From Sabellastarte sp. h YS-2021 (taxonomy: Eukaryota > Annelida > Polychaeta > Sabellida > Sabellidae), in NCBI GenBank assembly GCA_964017235.1, contig OZ024930.1, positions 24,060,614 to 24,124,613 of the forward strand: a stretch of 64,000 nt of DNA, in the 5' to 3' direction. A program made the translations under genes and the position numbers. This document shows positions 1 to 9,647 of the stretch, piece by piece. The notes below the pieces were generated by a model. That model was not told where the DNA came from, did no database searches, and worked only from the letters and a program-made list of their open reading frames with translations. The number at the start of each line of letters is the position of its first letter. Position 1 is the stretch's first letter.

Positions 1-1
1 C

Positions 2-3000
2 AATTCAAGAGGAGTGGCTGTTTTGTTTAATGATAACTTTGAATATGAAGTAATGTCCTCGATAATGGACAAGGAGGGAAACTATATCTGTCTAAATTTT
101 AAAACAAGTGCTGCAAGTTTCAATTTGGTTTCACTGTATGCTCCTAATACCGATAGTCCTGGCTTTTTCACTGAAATTAAGACATCACTGCAAAAGTTCA
201 AGGCAGACTACAATATTATCTGTGGGGATTTCAATCTGGTACTAGATCCGCTAAAAGATACATGTAACTATAAACAGGTAAATAACCCGAAAGCAAGGCA
301 AGCTGTTATGAATATGTGCAATGAATTAGAACTCTTAGATATTTACCGACATTTCCACCCAGAAGAACGCCGATACACTTGGCGAAAACGAAATCCCTTG
401 AAGCAAGCTAGGCTTGATTTTTTTTTGGTGTCAAATGAAATGACCGATTTAACACAAGGATGTAATATTAGAGCCGGATATAGGTCTGACCATTCCATAA
501 TAAAAATGGATATAGAAATAAATAAGTTTACTATTGGTAAAGGCGTATGGAAGTTTAATAATAGCCTACTGAAAAATCTGGAATTTGTTAACCTTATAAA
601 TAATATTATAAAAGAAGAAGTAACAAGATATGCAGCACCAGTTTATAGCACTGCCTTTTTACAACATAATAGTGAAGATATAGTTCTGCGTATCGACAAT
701 GATCTATTTCTGGAATTACTTTTTTTAAGAATTAGGGGGGAATCGATCAAGTTTGCATCCAACCTGAAAAAACAAACCAATTTGAAAGAAAAGGAACTCA
801 TGAAAGACATAGAATTTCTAGAGTCCACAAATAATCACCTTAATGTAAACCTGCAACTATTGTCAGATAAGAAAATAGAACTTGAAAGTATTCGGTCAAA
901 CAGAGTCAAGGGTGAAGCAATAAGGTCTAGAACACAGTGGTTAACTGAGGGTGAAAGCCCCTCAAGGTACTTTTGCAATTTGGAAAAAAGACATTTTGTG
1001 GAAAAAACAATAAGAAAATTGCAAACAAACACAGGTAACTATGTCTCTGATCAAAAGGAAATTATGAATCATGTCCAAAAATTCTATGCAAATCTATTTA
1101 GAAGCAGAGAAAGTGAGCTTGAACAGGTGGATCTAGAGAGGCTATTAACAGGTGCCAAAATAAAGAAAATTAAAGACTTAGATTTAGGCACACCCCTCAC
1201 AACAAATGAATTAGAAAAGGTTCTAAAACGAATGAAAAACAATAAAACTCCAGGAATGGATGGCTTAAGCTCAGAATTTTTAAAAGTTTTTTGGTCAAGG
1301 CTAAAGTTCTTTATAACAAAGGCCTTGAATAGTTGTTTCGAAAAAGGCATCTTGTCAACAACCTTACGAACATGTATTATAAACTGTATTCCAAAAGGCA
1401 GTAAAAATAGAAGTAGCCTGAAAAACTGGCGACCAATATCACTTTTGTGTGTAACCTATAAGCTTGCATCCGGGGTAATTGCAGACAGACTTAAAAGTAC
1501 CCTTGACCAAGTTGTATCTGAAAGTCAAACAGGTTTTATACCAGGTAGACAAATTAGTGACAATACCAGACTAATTTATGATATCATGCACATTTCTGAA
1601 GTTAAAAATATCTCTGGCCTGTTAATGTTGATTGACTTTGAAAAAGCCTTTGATTCGATTTCATGGAAATTTCTCTATAAAGTTCTTTCTTTTTTCGGCT
1701 ACAATAAGGATTTTATCAAATGGATCCAACTGTTTAATACTGATATACATGCATATGTTCTCCAGTGTGGTAATCTCTCTCGCAAGATATTAATAGAAAG
1801 AGGTTGCAGACAAGGCGACCCTTTGTCCCCATATTTATTCTTAATAGGAGCTGAAGTACTTTCTTTATTAATAAAAATTAATCCAGGTATTGTTGGTTTC
1901 GTTCTGAATAACAAGGAATTTAAAGTGACACAGTTTGCGGATGACACCACACTTATTCTGGATGGCACCAAAAACTCTCTGCAGTCAGCCTTAAACACAA
2001 TTGAAACATTTGGGAATTTCTCGGGGTTAAAAATGAATAAAGAAAAAACAAAGGTTATATGGATAGGTAGGAAGAAGTACTCAAAAGAAAAACTCAATGT
2101 ATCAGAAATGTTAGACTGGGGTAAGTGCGAATTTACCTTATTAGGAATTGAATTTTCTGTAAACTTGAGCAATATGCCAGAAATGAACTACAATAAAGCA
2201 CTGATTGAAATCAGGAAAGAAATTCTGAAATGGCAAAATAGAAATCTGACACCTTTTGGCAAAATAACTGTTATAAAAACACTATTGCTATCAAAATATA
2301 TCCACCTTTTTACTTCTATTCCAACCCCTGAAGGCTGCATAAAACAAGTGAATGATGTGCTTTTTAAGTTTTTATGGAATAAAAAGCCTGATAAAGTAAA
2401 AAGAAAAACAGTTTGTTTGGATTACTTAGAAGGCGGTTTAAAAATGATTAATATTCATCAATTTGCTCAAGCCCTTAAACTCACTTGGGTAAGAAGAATT
2501 TTTTTCGATTCAACTTCACAGTGGCACATATTACTTGCAGAAACATATCAAAAACTTAATAATTTGTGGACAATGGGTGGAGAATGGAGCAAGATTATAT
2601 TGAAAAGTGGAAAAAACCCTTTTTGGTCAGAAATATTTACAATTTGGCAAATGTTTTTTAGAAATCTTGAGGTCTCAAGTAATTTGGAAATTACACAAAC
2701 ATGCCTCTGGTACAATAGTCAACTATCGAAAGAATCCATATATTTTCCCAAATGGTACCAGCATCTCGTATACGTTGTGGGAGATATTATTGATACCGAC
2801 GGAAAGGTGATGAAAGTCGAAGAGATAAAAAGTAAATACAACTTTAATCCAAATATTTTAGATTACTACAGAGTTAAAAAACTAGTGGAGAGATTTATCA
2901 ATAAAAACAAAAAAGGGGGGAAATTTGAAACTTTTAGACCTACCTATCCATGTCACCTTAAATTTTTGGGAAAACCAACCAAAGGGTGTAAACAGTTTTA

Positions 3001-3604
3001 CCAAATTTTGAAAGATAGCTGTACAAATACACCTTTATGCAAATTAAAATGGAACAAAGTTGTAAGTCCACTTGACAATCTGAATAATGTTTGGGTACAG
3101 ATCTTCAAGGCTTGTTTCAAGTCAGTCACTGATAATACACTAGTTTGGTTCCAATACAAAATACTTTTTAACATTCTAGACACCAGAGGGTATTTGCATA
3201 AAGTCAAAATTATAGAAAATAACCAGTGCTATTTTTGTAAGCAGGACACCGAAAGTATTACTCATCTTTTTAGCAAATGTCCTGTTGTCGTGGATTTCTG
3301 GAAAAATGTCAGTAATTGGATCACCAGAAGACTACATCTACATATTCAATTTAGTGAAAGTATGAAAATACTTGGATACCATATTCAAGATGAAAACTTC
3401 TGGCCTATAAACTTTGTTCTTTTGCTATCTAGATGGTATATTTATCAGTGCTCCAGAAAGGAAACATACTTGAACATTTTCTTTTTCCAAACACAAATGA
3501 AAAAAAAATATTTGGAAGAGAAATATATTTGGGAAACAAAGCTATCTTTAGAGGCTTTCAAAAGTCGATGGTTGATTTGGGAAAAACTTTTTGAAGGCAT
3601 TTAA
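2..3604 (+). CDS. Tx1/L1-like LINE ORF2 (endonuclease-reverse transcriptase), left end outside window
   Basis: This is an uninterrupted frame of about 1,200 residues for a non-LTR retrotransposon polyprotein that nicks target DNA and reverse-transcribes its own RNA there. The first in-window codons read NSRGVAVLFN, a typical internal endonuclease stretch, and no stop precedes them, so the gene begins left of the window. A start at position 14 (GTG) would be an artefact. APE-type endonuclease motifs are YAPN, GDFN and SDHS within the first 170 residues. Reverse transcriptase motifs are NWRPISLL (about residue 472), IDFEKAFDS (about 541), GDPLSP and the catalytic FADD (about 641). A C-terminal CX2C-H-C knuckle sits near residue 1075. 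The IPGRQISDN signature is typical of the Tx1/L1 group. No stop or frameshift was seen, so this could be a recent copy. Confidence 0.95.
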   Translation, partial: NSRGVAVLFNDNFEYEVMSSIMDKEGNYICLNFKTSAASFNLVSLYAPNTDSPGFFTEIKTSLQKFKADYNIICGDFNLVLDPLKDTCNYKQVNNPKARQAVMNMCNELELLDIYRHFHPEERRYTWRKRNPLKQARLDFFLVSNEMTDLTQGCNIRAGYRSDHSIIKMDIEINKFTIGKGVWKFNNSLLKNLEFVNLINNIIKEEVTRYAAPVYSTAFLQHNSEDIVLRIDNDLFLELLFLRIRGESIKFASNLKKQTNLKEKELMKDIEFLESTNNHLNVNLQLLSDKKIELESIRSNRVKGEAIRSRTQWLTEGESPSRYFCNLEKRHFVEKTIRKLQTNTGNYVSDQKEIMNHVQKFYANLFRSRESELEQVDLERLLTGAKIKKIKDLDLGTPLTTNELEKVLKRMKNNKTPGMDGLSSEFLKVFWSRLKFFITKALNSCFEKGILSTTLRTCIINCIPKGSKNRSSLKNWRPISLLCVTYKLASGVIADRLKSTLDQVVSESQTGFIPGRQISDNTRLIYDIMHISEVKNISGLLMLIDFEKAFDSISWKFLYKVLSFFGYNKDFIKWIQLFNTDIHAYVLQCGNLSRKILIERGCRQGDPLSPYLFLIGAEVLSLLIKINPGIVGFVLNNKEFKVTQFADDTTLILDGTKNSLQSALNTIETFGNFSGLKMNKEKTKVIWIGRKKYSKEKLNVSEMLDWGKCEFTLLGIEFSVNLSNMPEMNYNKALIEIRKEILKWQNRNLTPFGKITVIKTLLLSKYIHLFTSIPTPEGCIKQVNDVLFKFLWNKKPDKVKRKTVCLDYLEGGLKMINIHQFAQALKLTWVRRIFFDSTSQWHILLAETYQKLNNLWTMGGEWSKIILKSGKNPFWSEIFTIWQMFFRNLEVSSNLEITQTCLWYNSQLSKESIYFPKWYQHLVYVVGDIIDTDGKVMKVEEIKSKYNFNPNILDYYRVKKLVERFINKNKKGGKFETFRPTYPCHLKFLGKPTKGCKQFYQILKDSCTNTPLCKLKWNKVVSPLDNLNNVWVQIFKACFKSVTDNTLVWFQYKILFNILDTRGYLHKVKIIENNQCYFCKQDTESITHLFSKCPVVVDFWKNVSNWITRRLHLHIQFSESMKILGYHIQDENFWPINFVLLLSRWYIYQCSRKETYLNIFFFQTQMKKKYLEEKYIWETKLSLEAFKSRWLIWEKLFEGI

Positions 3605-4015
3605 TAGTGACTTGGTGACATATTTTTTAAACATTTGTATGTAACTGTATGACAGAGAACCCTAACTGGGCGTACAAACGAGTGATGTCAGTCACTTTAG
3701 TGATGAAGTCATGTTTTGTAATGAATGATAGATTGTATCTGTTATGTTGTTAACACCTAGATATAGTTTTGATACTACTAGACATAGTCACTACATGCGT
3801 AATTTATAACTGTTCAACTGACAATGAATGAACTGTTCAACTGACCTGTAATGAATGATAGATTGTATCTGTTATGTTGTTAACACCTAGATATAGTTTT
3901 GATACTACTAGACATAGTCACTACATGCGTAATTTATAACTGTTCAACTCATGTCAAATATTATGTTACTACATGTACTCAAAAAAAATAAAAATATAAA
4001 AAATAAAAAAAAAAA
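3605..4015 (+). mobile_element. 3' UTR and A-rich tail of the LINE
   Basis: Non-coding tail of the preceding LINE. It ends in an A-rich run from about 3981 to 4015, which marks the 3' terminus of the insertion. It contains a direct tandem duplication, annotated separately. Confidence 0.85.
3718..3949 (+). repeat. 102-bp direct duplication, period 130 bp
   Basis: Positions 3718-3819 and 3848-3949 read identically over 102 bases. A 28-base spacer contains a second partial copy of the unit's last bases. The duplication lies inside the LINE 3' UTR just before the A-rich tail. Confidence 0.95.
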
Positions 4016-4028
4016 GTTGGGTTTGACG

Positions 4029-4990
4029 CTAGACAGCTACTACCCTATCAAGAATCTTTGAAATAATTTTGAGATTGGAAATAAGCCTGTAATTTGTGAA
4101 AGTATGATTTTGTGGATTGGAGTAAAGTGGGACCTGTTGGGAAAACTTAGGATACTTACCTTGTTCAAGTGAGGTATTGATTATTGAAAGTGATAGGGGT
4201 GATGAGGATGGCCAGGAAATGTAGTTCTGCATGTATTGTTATCTGTTGAAGGTGGGTTTATTTTACGCCAAATGTGTCATACAAACCATTGATCTCTATA
4301 GATACTATTACGCTTTGTATCCTGGGATGTACTCTGCCTTGCCGTGTTCTGTATAAGGTGGATCATGTTTGTCAATTAAGCTTAACAAAGTTGAATGATG
4401 TTGGTTGTAAAAATATTGGCTTCCATATGAGGATTGGTAAGGAGTTCGGCAGCGAGGAGATCTGTTTCTGTTTCTTCTCTGTCAATTCTATGGAATTTAT
4501 AAAAAAAGTGAAAGTAGTATCAGTTTGGGACCTAGGAGTTGTGAGATTTAAGGTGAAACTAATTGAAAAATGATCAGAAAAGGTATCAGTGGTGTGGACG
4601 TAAGATATTTTATCATTACTTGATTTGGTTAAAACCAGGCCAGCAGGATGTCTGCGAGTGGGAAAATTAGCTTTATTGCATGAGGTCAAAAGATTCAGTC
4701 AGGGAGTGAAAAGTTTTAAAATTTGAGCATGTTGTTCCAAGATGAATGTTGAAATCGCCAGTAATCAACGGGTTATCACTTGTAAAGTGAATATTTTCCA
4801 GAAGTGACTGAAACTGTTAAAAGTGACAATGCTAGTTGATGATGGTCTGAGTATATTTAAAAAGAGAAAAGATTCCTCATTTTTGGAAGATATTTTGCAT
4901 TGGAAGATGTGCAAGGTTAAGTTTGAAGTTACGTGTGACTTTATCGAAAATAGAGTTATTATGTCAAAAAAACTGTCCCATTACTATCTA
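4029..4990 (-). mobile_element. Decayed CR1/L2-like LINE fragment (endonuclease plus start of RT)
   Basis: Read on the minus strand from about 4990 downwards, the translation contains endonuclease pieces: GDFNIHLG near 4750, then a stretch ending TDTFSDHFSIS near 4590, where SDH is the conserved catalytic histidine motif. Frames shift several times. Further down (4232-4029) it reads NYRLISNL and SKILDRVVA, the first reverse transcriptase block of jockey/CR1/L2-type LINEs. The region between is much shorter than in complete elements, so it is internally deleted. No catalytic RT core remains. It lies next to the A-tail of the plus-strand LINE and is a dead copy. Confidence 0.75.
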
Positions 4991-5448
4991 GATTGGGTTC
5001 AGAGATATATGTAAAGATTTTTTGAAACAGATTTAAACGTTTGTGCCAAGCAAATATGATTATTAATTGATATCAAACTGATCAAATATTACAAAAGGTG
5101 TTGCTTCAGTGTTGTTTGCCACATCCTATTGTTATCCTGTATTTTTAAAGGTGGCAGTTCTGTAGTTTTGGTATGGACACACTTGCCTTTCACCTTTGAG
5201 TGTTCAAATCTTGGTTCTAGCCTCCGTATAGTTTATTTAAATTGTACGAGACCAAACTGTGCAATGCATGTGGCATATGCATCCAATGGTGCACATCTGG
5301 GTAAAAAGTAGGTGAAGTGTGTCATTGTTTGGTCTCAGCTGAAGTTGAAAAGTTACCAGTTGCTTATAAACACCCAGTGATTTACGGTGTCCTAATTTGT
5401 CCAGGTAGTATATACTGTTTTTTTTCTGTCCTTACATCTATAAATTTT
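4991..5448. other. No recognisable feature
   Basis: AT-rich sequence with short open frames and no protein similarity that I recognise. A run of about 20 bases at 5206-5226 recurs near 22513 and may be a trace of an old repeat. Confidence 0.4.
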
Positions 5449-5583
5449 ATGCAGGTGTTCCACTGGATTTGGCCCTGTAACCGACCCTATGACCCTAGGG
5501 TCGGTTGGAATAGTGGTAGAGTCATGAGAAAAAGCGCACAAAAATGCTGGGTCGGTTATGAAATCCCCTACAAGACGTTATAA

Positions 5584-5760
5584 TTACAGACAGGTTGTAA
5601 TGACCTTCCTGACAAGACATAGGTTCGGGGACGTTTTTACATGGTCAGTCGTAGAAGTACTACGACAAGCCCTAAACATCTAACAGACAAGCCAGATAAC
5701 AAGCAGCCAAACTGTAAAGACAAGCAGACAAGTCGGAAACATGTTCCCGATCCTTCCTGA
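5584..5760. repeat. Left subterminal repeat cluster
   Basis: Repeated ACAAGCC/ACAGG-type motifs at about 20-22-bp spacing (for example around 5664, 5686 and 5706) just inside the left TIR. They are more degenerate than on the right side. They are the same motif class as in the right arm and in the smaller relative. Confidence 0.6.
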
Positions 5761-6108
5761 CAGGACTGGTTCTTTTGGTGGGTCGGTATCTATAGTTGTG
5801 ATCCAGTATCAGGATCAATGTCACACTATATGAACCCCCTCCCCTGTGATGTGCCATTTATTTCACTGGATGTGGCATTTTATTTCAAGTTGGGTTTTGG
5901 GAGGAACGTGGGTTTGAGTCTGTATCTTGATTTTGGAGGACGTGGGTTTGAGTCTGCATCTTGATTTTGAGGGACGTTGGTTTGAGTCTGGATTTTGTTT
6001 TTTTTTGGGGTGGGGAGTGTTTATTTAAAATTGGGTTTTGTTTGGGGGTTTTGTTTGCTTTTTTTTTGTTTTGAGGTGGAACTTCATTAATATTTGTTTA
6101 ACATTCAC

Positions 6109-7233
6109 TCATTCATTCACACAGCTTTTTTGGGTACTGTGGGGAGGTGTAAGTGTTGGATGGTGTGCTTTTTTGTTTTTGGGCATAGACATGTAGCTTG
6201 TTGATTGTTTTTCAATGATTCGGGTGGCCCTGAAAAGAGCCCGGTTTGGTGCGACTTGTGCCGGCTGATCCGCTGATTTGGGCTGACTCTGACTCTGCTG
6301 GCTGGACTGGCTGGGAGGTCTTGACTGTTCATGATGAGTGGAATATGGCACTGGTGAAGGTGCTGGTTGAAGTTGAGAGGGTGAAAATGACTGTGGTGTG
6401 TCCATCTGCTGATGTGTAGGCACACTGGGAATCGCTGCGAAGAGACTGGATAATCCAGAAGTGTTGTGTTGACTTTCTTCCTGTTGTGAAGGTGCAACTG
6501 AAGCTGGATTGAAAAGCAACTCTCTGGAAGTCCCAGACTGTTGGTCATCCAGAGCTACATAAGAAGTTGGCTGTGCTGACGCTGATGAAGGCCTTGGTGG
6601 TTGCTGTACTTTGGCAATGACTGTAACAGGTTCTCCTGTGGCTGTCTGTGTAGGCTGCATAACTGGAATGGAGACTGGTTGAGTTTCCGGTATAGTGAGA
6701 ATGTATTCACATCCTGCTGTGGCCTGTGATGCTTCTGGAAGTTGAGTGAGCTTGCCATATCTTGTACGTTGAGTATCAAACCACTTCTTCACAATCTTGA
6801 CAGGCAAGTTTCTGGTAGCTGCTACCTGCTCCCAAAGCCTTTCTTTCTTCTGCTTGTCTTTGAAACTGTCGTTGGTCTTGTCATACAGTTCCTCATGCTG
6901 TTTAACGAACTCCACGATGGCTTCTTTGTCAGAATAACACAGGAAAATGGACTTCATCTGGCCCTTCTTCTGTCTGGATTGAGTTGATTCTACATCAGTA
7001 TCTGTGTCAGTTTGCACTCTCTTCTCTTCTCTTTCCTGGCTCTCTTCCCTTCTCTCTCTCTCCATCCTCTCTCTGTCTCTCTCCTCCTGTTCAATCCTAT
7101 CTCTCTCATCCCTCTCCCCTCTTTCCCTCCTCTTTCTTTCTATATCCGCAGCTGTATCTCCTAACTCAAACTGTGATGGAGTGTCAGATGGTACTTCAAT
7201 CTTTCTCATTCTGCCCCTTGGCGTACTGATCAA
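6109..7233 (-). CDS. MADF/trihelix-like DNA-binding protein of the TIR transposon
   Basis: An uninterrupted 374-residue frame. Residues about 30-75 are a highly charged Arg/Glu stretch likely to form a coiled coil. Residues about 95-165 form a MADF-like helical DNA-binding domain, with EAIVEFVKQHEELYDK at its start and WFDTQRTRYGKL at its end, including the spaced aromatic residues typical of the fold. The remainder (about 180-374) is rich in Gln, Ser and Pro and looks disordered. Harbinger-type transposons usually carry a Myb/SANT-like accessory protein beside the transposase. Here the accessory-type protein is alone. I infer that it binds the subterminal arrays of its own element. The frame is open despite the absence of a transposase. 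Confidence 0.75.
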   Translation of the reverse strand: MISTPRGRMRKIEVPSDTPSQFELGDTAADIERKRRERGERDERDRIEQEERDRERMERERREESQEREEKRVQTDTDTDVESTQSRQKKGQMKSIFLCYSDKEAIVEFVKQHEELYDKTNDSFKDKQKKERLWEQVAATRNLPVKIVKKWFDTQRTRYGKLTQLPEASQATAGCEYILTIPETQPVSIPVMQPTQTATGEPVTVIAKVQQPPRPSSASAQPTSYVALDDQQSGTSRELLFNPASVAPSQQEESQHNTSGLSSLFAAIPSVPTHQQMDTPQSFSPSQLQPAPSPVPYSTHHEQSRPPSQSSQQSQSQPKSADQPAQVAPNRALFRATRIIEKQSTSYMSMPKNKKAHHPTLTPPHSTQKSCVNE

Positions 7234-7499
7234 TCAGTCAATTGTACAGCTTGTTTTAAAAAACAAAAACTTAAAATAAAAGTGGAACCTCACAGAACAG
7301 ATTTCACTCCCAACCAGTCCAGCCTAGCTCAAAACTTAAGCAAATTTCAAAAAATAAAAAACCTAAAGTCAAAGTCAAAGCTGCACACCAGTTGTCTCTC
7401 GACAAGTCAAAGCCCAAATATCTGCAGATTATCTACCATCTTGCCTTTTTATACCCACAGATTTTGAAACTGGCCGGCTGTAAGACGTCAAAATATTGC

Positions 7500-7872
7500 C
7501 AGCCTGTCCGTAACAGTTCCCAGCTTGTCTGTTAGTGTTACAGGCCTGTCTGTTGTTGTTTACAGCTTGTCTGTTTCAGTTTACAGCCTGTTGGTTACAA
7601 ATTTTCACGACTCTAGACCCAGTCAGTTAAAGTTACCGACCGGCCTGTAAACTTTATAGGCCTGTTGGGAACATTAACAGACAGACCAGCTAAAGTTACC
7701 GACTGTACTGTAACACTTCCTGAACGGTTGGTGAGTCATCACGTACAGTCTGGAAGTCCATATTTGGGACAAGCTAGATACTTGTTACAGACAGGCCTGT
7801 TTCATTTACCGACAAGTCGGGAAGTGTAACCAACAGGCCGTTAAGTTAACCAATATGCCTGTTGCTAGGGGG
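7500..7872. repeat. Right subterminal arrays, about 21-bp period
   Basis: A first array starts its units at 7500, 7521, 7541, 7563 and 7584, each beginning CAG(C/G)(C/T)TGT or close to it. A second array starts at 7791, 7812, 7833 and 7853, with ACAGGCC/ACAAG cores. Units are about 20-22 bp, or two helical turns, so repeated cores face the same side of the DNA. I infer binding sites for the transposition machinery, possibly the encoded MADF-like protein. Confidence 0.8.
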
Positions 7873-8401
7873 CTGACATTAGGGTCAGATACAAGGGTCA
7901 GCAATGGTCGAAGAAATATCAACATGTTTGATATTTCAGCGACTCTCCCCCACAGGCCCGTAACTTGCAACCGACCCTAACTGATCATGTAGACATTGGT
8001 CCCTACTCTCCAAAAATGCATAGTTACTGGCCTGTCGGCTCCAGTGGAACACCTACATCATGTAGACTACATATAATGTTCAAAATCATTCAGATAGATA
8101 GGGTCATATATGACTTGTTGGTGAATAACTGATAATCCATTCAAAGAAATGTTCCCCATTTTTTTATTTTACCAATGAAATGGCAAGTCGAATTTTTAAT
8201 CACTGTAGGTGTTTTAAACAGTGTTAAGATAAATGTGACTGCACCCTTCAATAGCCACAGGAATTTGTTTTTGTTACAGCAAACTTTCACATGTGGTTGG
8301 GTTTAAGGTTTGAACCACCAATCATAGAGCACCATTTATCATCTCTTATACAAGTTGACGCATTGCTAAGGGAATAAAATAAGTCGTATTTCTCAAAATG
8401 T

Positions 8402-8407
8402 TTTATT
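8402..8407 (-). promoter_or_regulatory. Polyadenylation signal AATAAA (duplicate copy)
   Basis: AATAAA on the minus strand, at the position corresponding to 30082-30087 in the main Ly6 gene and embedded in a conserved stretch. Confidence 0.5.
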
Positions 8408-8753
8408 GTTCTCATTAAGTGAAGTTAGACATGCTTTGATATGAAATGTTACTTTCTTATGATCGTCATAAGATATAAATTTAATCTGGTTACAAAATAC
8501 TATCAACATGTATTTTTTCATAAGTTACATTGAAACTAAAAATAAACAAAGGCGTTACTGTTTTGATTCAAATGTACTAAGCTGAAATATAGTTTTTGAA
8601 AAAAAAAGTCATACAATTGAAAATTTAAATATTTTTTAAAACATATTTTAGAACTAAAATTAAAATCTCGATGTTATGGTTTTTCTGATTATCTATTAAA
8701 AAGTTAAACGTTTTAGCAAAAATAAGAGCATAATTAAACAACATCAAGCTTAT

Positions 8754-9647
8754 GCAGGTGTTCCACTGGAGGCCGACTCTACGACTCTGTATTTTTATAA
8801 GGTCGAATGCAAACGTTGGGTGGTCGGGGACAAAATTCCAAAAAAAAGGCGGGAAATTTTTGGGTCGGTTTCAACTCCAAGACAGGACGTGAAACATACA
8901 GGGCTGGATCTAGAGGCTGACCTGCCATGGGGTCGAGATGTTTTCTACAAGACAGGTCTTTAAACTATCAGGACAAGCCGTAAAGCCCTAACAGACAAGC
9001 CGTATGAAGTCCCGATAAGTCATACTGACAAACAGACAGGCCTGGAGAAACATACAGACTCCACGACCAGACTTGAAGTCGGTATTGTAATAACAGTTTT
9101 TGTTAAACTTTTGGGAAAGAATGTCCAAATGTATTTTATTTTGATTACAGTTTCCACGTTTTTGCTTTAATACACATTGAAAATAAAATTAATGTATATC
9201 TGTTTCAGTTTATGAACGAAAAAGTCATTTAAAATATAAAATTTGACCTTTTCCATCTCTCTAACTTTGAAATTATGATCACTTGCACTGTTTTGTGTCA
9301 TTCTTGAGATAATTTTTGATCGTACTTTTACTTCACATCATGCTGGAAATGGACTGCAAATAAGCACTACCTAATAAACTACAAAAGACAAGCGGGCTTC
9401 AAGTTACGACAGGCCTGCAAGTGATAATGACAAGCCTGAAAGTTTTACAGACAAGCCTGGAAGTGTAACCAACAGGCCCTTAAGATAACTGACAGGTCTG
9501 TTGCTAGGGGCCTGAAATTAGGGTCGGGAACAAGAGCCAGGAGGGAACTCTCCCCGACAGGCTGACCCTAACCGACCATGTAAACATTGGTCTCGACTCG
9601 CCAAAAGTGCATAGTTACCGGCCTGTCGGCTTCAGTGGAACACCTGC
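8754..9647. mobile_element. 0.9-kb non-autonomous relative of the TIR transposon
   Basis: TIRs GCAGGTGTTCCACTGGA (left) and CAGTGGAACACCTGC (right) are flanked by AT on both sides, or by TTA on both sides if the TIR is extended one base. It shares the outer 40-50 bp and the 21-bp arrays with the 5451-8056 element but has no ORF. It interrupts the duplicated Ly6 3' region, which is otherwise collinear with 30.0-31.2 kb, so it inserted after that duplication. Confidence 0.85.
9409..9512. repeat. 21-bp-phased subterminal array of the MITE
   Basis: Units start at 9409, 9430, 9451, 9472 and 9492 (spacing 21, 21, 21, 20), each beginning ACAGGCC or ACAAGCC or close to it. The spacing pattern of the last units matches that of 7791-7853 in the larger element. 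Confidence 0.85.

Larger units (their letters stand above)
5451..8056. mobile_element. 2.6-kb TIR transposon encoding only a MADF-like protein
   Basis: The left end (5451) reads GCAGGTGTTCCACTGGA and the right end (8056) carries the inverted match CCAGTGGAACACCTAC. Both flanks are AT, giving a 2-bp duplication. If the TIR is taken one base further out, the flanks read TTA and TCA, so a PIF/Harbinger-type TWA target cannot be excluded. The interior holds one minus-strand ORF (6109-7233) and long subterminal arrays of a degenerate 21-bp motif at both ends. No DDE transposase frame is visible, so mobility would depend on a partner element. A shorter relative sits at 8754-9647. Superfamily is unresolved between PIF/Harbinger and ISL2EU-like groups. 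Confidence 0.8.

Noticed and set aside
1699-2172. Minus-strand 157-residue open frame
   Set aside because: Shadow of the reverse transcriptase frame on the plus strand.
6984-7279. Plus-strand Ser/Leu-rich open frames
   Set aside because: They are the antisense shadow of the Arg/Glu-rich coiled-coil coding part of the MADF-like ORF.
7500-9512. CRISPR-like array
   Set aside because: The 21-bp units have no unique spacers and lie inside TIR transposons of a eukaryotic genome.
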